From NCBI GenBank assembly GCA_002307725.1, contig DBUB01000002.1, positions 395,824 to 459,823 of the forward strand: DNA of 64,000 bases, given 5' to 3'. Within the stretch, counting starts at the first letter, position 1, and every line of letters begins with the position of its first letter. Below, one piece after another: positions 59,003 through 64,000 of this stretch. The position numbers and the translations under genes were made by a program. The stretch comes from Alphaproteobacteria bacterium UBA1301. GTDB taxonomy: Bacteria; Pseudomonadota; Alphaproteobacteria; Micropepsales; Micropepsaceae. A model generated the notes under the pieces. The model saw only the letters and a list, made by a program, of their open reading frames with translations. It was not told where the DNA came from and ran no database searches.

Positions 59003-60084
59003 CAGTCGTACCCGTATCCGGGTGGCTGCGGGGCGTTTTTCGGAACGATGGTGAGGACCTTGAACAGTGTCCCCATCAGGGCCGGATTGACCAGCCGGTC
59101 GATGGCAGCGGCGATCGTGCGGGCGTCATGTGGGTTCGATTTGATCAGCCGCTCGCCGCGTTCGCCGATGCCGAGATCGGCGAGGAATTTGCATTGCGTC
59201 GTCGGCCCATGCACGGCGGCGCCGGTGGTTGCTGCGGCGCGGGCCAGCGCCAGAAAGTCGACATGCGCCGACAGATCGCTGTCGCCTGGCTCGTTCAACA
59301 CGTCGACGAAATTGCCATCGGTGACGGCCTGCAGCGTCTCGCCGAAGCCGGGCATGTCGTAGCCGTAATCCATGATCAAGGCGCCGCCGCCGCGGGATTC
59401 GACCACACGGGCGATTTCTTCGGTCAAGGCCAGCGCGGCCGGTGCCGTCTCATAGACCGCGCCGTTGGCCGCAGAACTATGGGTCGGCGGGATCACCGTG
59501 GCTGGGACCGGATCGGGGCTGAGCGCAAAGCTGAGACCGCCATTTGTCAGGCCCACCATCCGTTCGCACCAACCACGCTCGGTCTTCACGTATTGGTGGA
59601 CCGGCAGGCAGTCGAAGAATTCGTTGGCCAGGAGATAAAGCGGCCGGTCGACGAGCGCGTCGTCGAAGTGCTCATGCCAAGCGATGTCGGCCCCGATGGT
59701 TTTCAGCTTTTCGCGCTGCACCTTCATCAACGCCGGGCTGGCTTCCACCAGCACGATTTCGGCGCTATCGAGGAACTCGGGGGCCGCCGCCGATATGGCG
59801 CGTAGCGCATCGGCCATCAAAGTTCCGCGCCCCGGGCCCATCTCGACGAGGCGGGGGCTCTTCGGGCGTCCCTGATCGTGCCAAGTCTGCGCCACCCACA
59901 GCCCCAGCATCTCGCCAAAGGTCTGACTGATTTCGGGCGAAGTGATGAAATCGCGGCCGATGGTCTGGTGCGCGGTGTAAGAGCCGCCTTCGGCATCGAA
60001 TTGGCAGAGATTCATGTACTGCGCAACCGAGATCGGGCCTTGGCTTTCGATCCAGCGGACGATCTTTGTTGCGAGGGCATTCAT
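59002..60084 (-). CDS. SAM-dependent methyltransferase, MidA/NDUFAF7 family
   Basis: 360 residues. RDFITSPEISQTFGEMLGLW and LVEMGPGRGTLMADALR (SAM motif I) are signatures, with LLANEFFDCLPVHQYV and ALIMDYGYD further on. The eukaryotic relative methylates an arginine of complex I during assembly; the bacterial target is not known. Overlaps lgt at its start (ATGA) and pgeF at its end. Confidence 0.92.
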   Translation of the reverse strand: MNALATKIVRWIESQGPISVAQYMNLCQFDAEGGSYTAHQTIGRDFITSPEISQTFGEMLGLWVAQTWHDQGRPKSPRLVEMGPGRGTLMADALRAISAAAPEFLDSAEIVLVEASPALMKVQREKLKTIGADIAWHEHFDDALVDRPLYLLANEFFDCLPVHQYVKTERGWCERMVGLTNGGLSFALSPDPVPATVIPPTHSSAANGAVYETAPAALALTEEIARVVESRGGGALIMDYGYDMPGFGETLQAVTDGNFVDVLNEPGDSDLSAHVDFLALARAAATTGAAVHGPTTQCKFLADLGIGERGERLIKSNPHDARTIAAAIDRLVNPALMGTLFKVLTIVPKNAPQPPGYGYD

Positions 60085-61043
60085 GTCAGTCTCCTGCCCC
60101 ATTGGGGCTTTCGGTATGCGATCCAGATGAACAACGCTGCGGCCAGCCACATGGGGATTGACAGCAGCATACCCATGCTGAACCAGCCCGCGATCATGGA
60201 TTCGGAATCGCGGAAGAATTCCGAGAAGGCGCGCGCCAATCCGTAGCCGGCGAAGAACAAGCCGGTAATGAGGCCGGGGCGCTCATGCAGATGAAACCGC
60301 CGGATCGCCCATTGCAGCAGGGCGAAAAGAAGCACGCCTTCGGTCAGCGCCTCGATCAGTTGACTAGGATAACGCGGCAGCAGGCCGGCAGGGCAGCCAT
60401 GATAGAGTGTGTAAAGATGGCGGCTGCAGAACACGACGCCAATCGGCGAGTCTGTAACCTTGCCCCAAAGTTCGCCGTTGATGAAATTGGCGATGCGCCC
60501 GAAGAAAAGGCCGATCGGCGCCACCGAACAGGCCAGATCGCCGACCGCGAACATGTTGAGGCCGCGTTTGCGCGCAAACAGGATAACCGCCACCGCGACG
60601 CCAAGAAGCCCACCATGGAACGACATACCAAGCAGGTGCGGCACATAGATGTGGAACGTCTTGCCAAACAGGTGAAGCTGGCTCGGGTCCCAATAGGCGA
60701 GCAGGTTGAGCGGATTGTGGAGATAGGCCATCGGCAGGCCGACGCAGTCCCGCCCCTCCGGCCAAAAGCCACAGTAGAACATGCCATAGAAGATGTCATA
60801 GCCGAGCCGCCCGCCGATCACGACGCCAAGGGTGGCCCAGACGAACAGATCGCCGATGTCATCGGCCGTCGCCGGAACCGTGCCGGAAAAAGGCGGATGT
60901 TGCCACAAGCGCTTCTGTGCCAGCATCTTCACGATCAGCCACCAAGCAGCACACAGCCCTGCGATGTAGCTGAGGGCGTACCAGCGCACCGCGAACGGGC
61001 CAAGTTGGATGGCGACCGGATCGAACTCGGGATAGGGTAGCAT
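60081..61043 (-). CDS. lgt: Prolipoprotein diacylglyceryl transferase
   Basis: 320 residues, seven membrane helices. The Lgt signature GRIANFINGELWGKVTD is intact, and MSFHGGLLGVAVAV precedes it. Adds diacylglycerol to the lipobox cysteine of lipoproteins such as the one encoded near the left end. First gene of an operon with the MidA-type and pgeF genes. Confidence 0.96.
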   Translation of the reverse strand: MLPYPEFDPVAIQLGPFAVRWYALSYIAGLCAAWWLIVKMLAQKRLWQHPPFSGTVPATADDIGDLFVWATLGVVIGGRLGYDIFYGMFYCGFWPEGRDCVGLPMAYLHNPLNLLAYWDPSQLHLFGKTFHIYVPHLLGMSFHGGLLGVAVAVILFARKRGLNMFAVGDLACSVAPIGLFFGRIANFINGELWGKVTDSPIGVVFCSRHLYTLYHGCPAGLLPRYPSQLIEALTEGVLLFALLQWAIRRFHLHERPGLITGLFFAGYGLARAFSEFFRDSESMIAGWFSMGMLLSIPMWLAAALFIWIAYRKPQWGRRLT

Positions 61044-61148
61044 TGTGGTTACAACGCGCTGCTTCGCCGCCGCCTGTCAAGCAGGCTTTGATGAAGCTCA
61101 AGCAACAGCTCCACGCCGGCGCTGATATAGGAGTCGGAACAAGGACAT

Positions 61149-61403
61149 ATGCCGATGCAAAGTGACAATCCCTTTCTCGACGGTCTGGCCAAGCTCTTCA
61201 CCGACGCCACCGGCGCAGCGCAAGGCGCCCGCAGCGAATTTGAATCCTTTCTGAAACATCACCTTGAAAAGCTGATCGCCGACATGAATTTCGTGCCGCG
61301 CGACGAGTTCGAAGCCGTCAAGGCGATGGCCGCCAAGGCACGGGAAGAAAACGAGCAGTTGGCGGCGCGGATCGAAGCGCTGGAGCGGCGCACGACGCCA
61401 TAG
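61149..61403 (+). CDS. BMFP-domain protein, UbiK-like accessory factor
   Basis: 84 residues. A short amphipathic N-terminal part is followed by a C-terminal coiled coil (FVPRDEFEAVKAMAAKAREENEQLAARIEALERR), the BMFP pattern. In enterobacteria the relative UbiK helps ubiquinone synthesis under oxygen. The ATG four bases after AAGGA is used; a second ATG lies two codons on. Divergent from lgt. Confidence 0.85.
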   Translation: MPMQSDNPFLDGLAKLFTDATGAAQGARSEFESFLKHHLEKLIADMNFVPRDEFEAVKAMAAKAREENEQLAARIEALERRTTP

Positions 61404-61442
61404 AGCCTTCCGCAGACGCGGCGCTCCCGGTTCGAGTCGGTG

Positions 61443-61567
61443 CCGTTGGAAATCTGTGAATAGCGGAATCCGTCCAACGGCGCGTTGAGTCAGACTCTTG
61501 TGCTGACGCAAAATGTTGTGGCAGCTTGACATCGAACTGCTTCGTTTTGCGTTGCGCCCGGAGTCTG
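61443..61567 (+). promoter_or_regulatory. Inverted repeats in the leader of the YbjN-domain gene
   Basis: Two structures. CCGTTGGA with TCCAACGG (61443-61480). Then a nested pair: CAGACTC with GAGTCTG outside, and ACGCAAAA with TTTTGCGT inside, separated by 8 bases on each side. The outer 3' arm contains GGAG, the likely ribosome site of the next gene, four bases before its ATG. Confidence 0.6.
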
Positions 61568-61571
61568 GTTA

Positions 61572-62075
61572 ATGACGGTCATCCACCAGGAACAATCCAT
61601 CAGCCGGCCACACCCGCTCGATTTGCTCGAGCGGACGGTGGAGGAAAATGGCTGGGCCTTCGAACGCGCCAGCGCTGACGAGCTCAATCTGTCGGTGGCG
61701 GGCCGCTGGTCGGATCACCATTTCAGCTTTACTTGGCGCGAGGATTTGGCGTCGCTGCACCTATCCAGCGCCTTTGATATGCGCGTGCAGGGGGAAACGC
61801 GGCTGTTCGATGTCGCCTCTCTGCTGATGTATATCAATGCCAAGCTGTGGATCGGCCATTTTGACCTTTGGCCGGAGGATGGCACCATTGTCTTCCGTCA
61901 CGCCATGATCTTCCCCGAGGCGCACGCCTCACCCTCGCAGATGGAATGCCTGCTCAATCTGGCGCTGGAGGCCTGCGAGCACTATTACCCGGCCTTCCAG
62001 TTCGTGCTTTGGGGTGGCAAGACGGCCCAAGAGGCGGTCGCCGCCGCTATCCTGGAGTGCCAAGGGCAAGCTTGA
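61572..62075 (+). CDS. YbjN-domain protein
   Basis: 167 residues. The YbjN fold pattern is visible: LDLLERTVEENGWAFERAS, LSVAGRWSDHHFSFTWREDLASLHLSSAFD, LLMYINAKLWIGHFDLWPEDGTIVFRH and a C-terminal helix with CEHYYPAFQFVLWGGKTAQEAV. YbjN proteins are type-III-chaperone-like and poorly understood; the alpha branch lies next to proC, as here. The leader is highly structured. Confidence 0.9.
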   Translation: MTVIHQEQSISRPHPLDLLERTVEENGWAFERASADELNLSVAGRWSDHHFSFTWREDLASLHLSSAFDMRVQGETRLFDVASLLMYINAKLWIGHFDLWPEDGTIVFRHAMIFPEAHASPSQMECLLNLALEACEHYYPAFQFVLWGGKTAQEAVAAAILECQGQA

Positions 62076-62143
62076 GCCTTGAACCGGAACTGTTCTGAAT
62101 CTTTGTTTCACCTTGCGGAATGCGAGGTGAGAAAGGCGCGACC

Positions 62144-62947
62144 ATGAGCAACACCCCCATTCTCATCATCGGAGCCGGAAAAATGGGCACCGCCCTGATC
62201 CGCGGCTGGATCAAAGCGGGGTTGGGGCCCATTACCGCGGTGGAACCCAATCCATCGCAAGCGCTGAAGGATACCTGCGTCAAAATCGTGCCGGCGCTGG
62301 ATGCGGTTCCTGCGCAAGCGTGGCGGGCCTGCGTCGTGGCGCTGAAGCCGCATATCGTCCGCGTCGAAGCCGCCAAGCTCGCGGCCATCGCCGCGTGCGG
62401 CACGCTGATGATTTCGATCGCAGCGGGTACCGGCACCGATTTGCTTCACCAGCATTGGGGCGAAGCGGCCGCGATCGTCCGCGTTATGCCCAACACGCCG
62501 GGTTCGATCGGCCGGGGTATCAGCGGGCTTTACGCAGGCCCGAACGTCGCGGCGGTCGACCGCGATTTCGCCAGTACGCTGGTCGGCGCGATCGGCGAGA
62601 CGGTGTGGCTGAACGAGGAAGGTCTGATCGACGCGGTGACCGCGGTGTCGGGCTCGGGGCCCGCCTACATCTTCGCCCTGGTCGAAGCGATGGCCAAAGC
62701 CGGCGAGGCCGCCGGTCTGCCGAGTCAAACCGCCGCACGTCTGGCGCGGGCGACCGTGACTGGGTCCGGTGCGTTGCTTGATGCCGACCCGAAATCGACC
62801 GCCGAACTGATTCGCGATGTCGCCACACCGGGCGGCACGACCGAAGCGGCCCTGAAGGTCTTGCAAGGCGAGGGCGGTTTGTCGGCGCTCATGACCAAAG
62901 CGGTCGCTGCCGCCAAGACCCGCGCCGAGGAACTGGCGCGAAGTTAG
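62144..62947 (+). CDS. proC: Pyrroline-5-carboxylate reductase
   Basis: 267 residues. N-terminal NAD(P) fold ILIIGAGKMGTALIRGWIKAG and the C-terminal signature AVSGSGPAYIFALVEAMAKAGEAAGLP, then DVATPGGTTEAALKVL. Last step of proline synthesis. The ATG giving MSNTPIL follows GAGAAAGG. Placed 68 bp after the YbjN gene, same direction. Confidence 0.96.
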   Translation: MSNTPILIIGAGKMGTALIRGWIKAGLGPITAVEPNPSQALKDTCVKIVPALDAVPAQAWRACVVALKPHIVRVEAAKLAAIAACGTLMISIAAGTGTDLLHQHWGEAAAIVRVMPNTPGSIGRGISGLYAGPNVAAVDRDFASTLVGAIGETVWLNEEGLIDAVTAVSGSGPAYIFALVEAMAKAGEAAGLPSQTAARLARATVTGSGALLDADPKSTAELIRDVATPGGTTEAALKVLQGEGGLSALMTKAVAAAKTRAEELARS

Positions 62948-62950
62948 TCA

Positions 62951-64000
62951 TTACATGCGGTAATGCAGGCCGATCGTGACGCGGCGGCCATAATCAATGG
63001 CGTCGAGCACCTGTTCGGCGAAGCGGCCGCGCGTCGAATAGGTTGAGTTGATAAGGTTCATGACCTCGCAATAGACATCGAAATTTCTGGTCAGCGCGTA
63101 GCTGGTGCTGAGATCGATGTTCCAGTTCGAATCGACGAAGGTTGGTTCGGCGCCGAAGGCCGAATAGTTTTGCTGCTGACCGAAATGGTCGAGATAGCTA
63201 TCGCGCCAATTGGCGGCGATGCGGATCTGGAATCCGTCCTTGTCGTAGAAGGCGATCAGATTGGCGGAATCGGCGAGGCCCGTTACGGCAAATCCCGACG
63301 TCGTCAGGTCGTGCGGATTGTACGGCTTGTTGGAACCGACCAGCGTGCCGTTGGCCTGCAGGCCGAAGCCGGTATCATCGAACACGTGCTGCAGGGCGAG
63401 TTCGAGGCCATAGACATAGGCCTCCGGCCCGTTGACATAGGACGACACCCGGAACAGTGCCGCCGCGCCAGTCGTCGGATCCCAGACATTGTTGATTGTT
63501 TGCGTCGTGGTGCCCGAGACGATGAAGTTCGTGACGTTTTTAAGGAAGGCATTGGCCGACACATAAGAGTTCGACGCGTAATACCATTCCGCCGAAGCGT
63601 CGAGATTGTTCGACAAGAACGGCTCGAGTTGCGGATTGCCGCCGGTGGCGACCAGCGAGCCAACGCGTTCCGACGCCGTTAAGTTCGTAATCGGCGTCAG
63701 GTAGTTGAGCGGCGGCCGGGTCAGTGTGCGCGAAGCGTCCAAGCGCACTTCGACATCGTCGGTAAGCGCCAGATTGAGGTCGATGTTCGGCAGGAAATAA
63801 TAGGAACTGCGTTTGTTGGTGACTGGTGTCTCGGTACCGTAGGTCACCAGGAATGCGGTGTGATCGGACGGCATGACTGTGAGCGACGTCGGCGGCCGCC
63901 CGATACCGGTCGAACTGAGGTCGGTGGATTCGACGCGCAGCCCCGCGTAATACCGCAGCGGCAGCCTCGCCACCTGTGTTTTACCGGTGATGAGAACATA
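62951..64000 (-). CDS. TonB-dependent receptor, C-terminal part (cut by the window edge)
   Basis: The frame stays open to the right edge (YVLITGKTQVARLPLRYYAG), so only the 3' 350 codons are present. It is all beta-barrel: FLPNIDLNLALTDDVEVRLDASRTLTRPPLNYLTP, GNPQLEPFLSNNLDASAEWYY, GLELALQHVFDDTGFGLQANGT, and the end YGRRVTIGLHYRM. 'RLDASRTLTRPPLNYL...GNPQLEP' is typical of the Caulobacter-type receptors of oligosaccharide or metal complexes. The substrate cannot be told from this part. Confidence 0.9.
   Translation of the reverse strand, partial: YVLITGKTQVARLPLRYYAGLRVESTDLSSTGIGRPPTSLTVMPSDHTAFLVTYGTETPVTNKRSSYYFLPNIDLNLALTDDVEVRLDASRTLTRPPLNYLTPITNLTASERVGSLVATGGNPQLEPFLSNNLDASAEWYYASNSYVSANAFLKNVTNFIVSGTTTQTINNVWDPTTGAAALFRVSSYVNGPEAYVYGLELALQHVFDDTGFGLQANGTLVGSNKPYNPHDLTTSGFAVTGLADSANLIAFYDKDGFQIRIAANWRDSYLDHFGQQQNYSAFGAEPTFVDSNWNIDLSTSYALTRNFDVYCEVMNLINSTYSTRGRFAEQVLDAIDYGRRVTIGLHYRM

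Noticed and set aside
61426..61442. GGTTCGAGTC resembling a tRNA T-loop
   Set aside because: The flanking bases do not form a T stem or any cloverleaf.

Overview
This 64 kb window is a GC-rich, densely packed chromosomal segment of an alphaproteobacterium. Four things support this. The flagellar genes run fliF-fliG-flbE(fliH)-fliN-flbD-flhA, as in Caulobacter. A DUF1153/SciP-type CtrA inhibitor sits beside them. There is an lgt-MidA-PgeF operon and a petABC bc1 operon. Palindromic intergenic repeats of alphaproteobacterial style are also present. Genus cannot be fixed from the sequence. The TonB-dependent receptors and GH27 alpha-galactosidase suggest a free-living carbohydrate-using relative of Caulobacterales or Rhizomicrobium, which is inference. 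The window is mostly housekeeping; no prophage, insertion sequence or CRISPR array was seen.

Layout. 0-10 kb: DoxX fragment, GH27 alpha-galactosidase with a lipoprotein, methylthioadenosine and adenine salvage (mtnP, apt, mtnA), a GST, a secreted SecD-P1-head-like protein, an S41 and an M28 peptidase. 10-17.4 kb: TonB-dependent receptor, ychF, pth, rplY (L25 with a long Ala/Gly/Lys tail), an AI-2E family transporter and a sulfotransferase-like protein. 18-35.5 kb: a large flagellar island: flhG, flhF, flhA, flbD, fliN, fliH, fliG, fliF, sciP, flgE, flgD, fliK, then divergent flgK-flgL. 35.6-42.3 kb: mnmA, tRNA(CAU), threonine ammonia-lyase, two paralogous small proteins, motA, an HPt/response-regulator pair, a Nudix hydrolase and a GNAT acetyltransferase. 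42.3-49 kb: a MoxR-DUF58-DUF4159-vWA operon. 49-54 kb: NudL-like Nudix, CCA/poly(A) polymerase, PP2C-like phosphatase, TerC, TrmL and a DUF7662/PIN toxin-antitoxin pair. 54-64 kb: petABC, prs, lgt-MidA-pgeF, BMFP/UbiK, YbjN, proC and the 3' part of a second TonB-dependent receptor.

The most informative result is regulatory. The divergent fliK/flgK region holds two sigma-54 promoters facing outwards, with two GGCA-N5-TGCC palindromes between them. A third copy of that palindrome lies in the fliF leader beside a CtrA-like box. Both flbD and sciP are in the window. This lets a Caulobacter-like hierarchy be read from the DNA: CtrA switches on fliF, FlbD represses fliF and activates late hook genes with sigma-54.

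Other points: a C-terminal relic of a second mtnA, a dispersed 94-96 bp repeat that overlaps stop codons, a toxin-antitoxin promoter with an operator on its -10, and nested inverted repeats in the leader of the YbjN gene. I found no clear-cut new multi-gene system; the findings are ranked accordingly.
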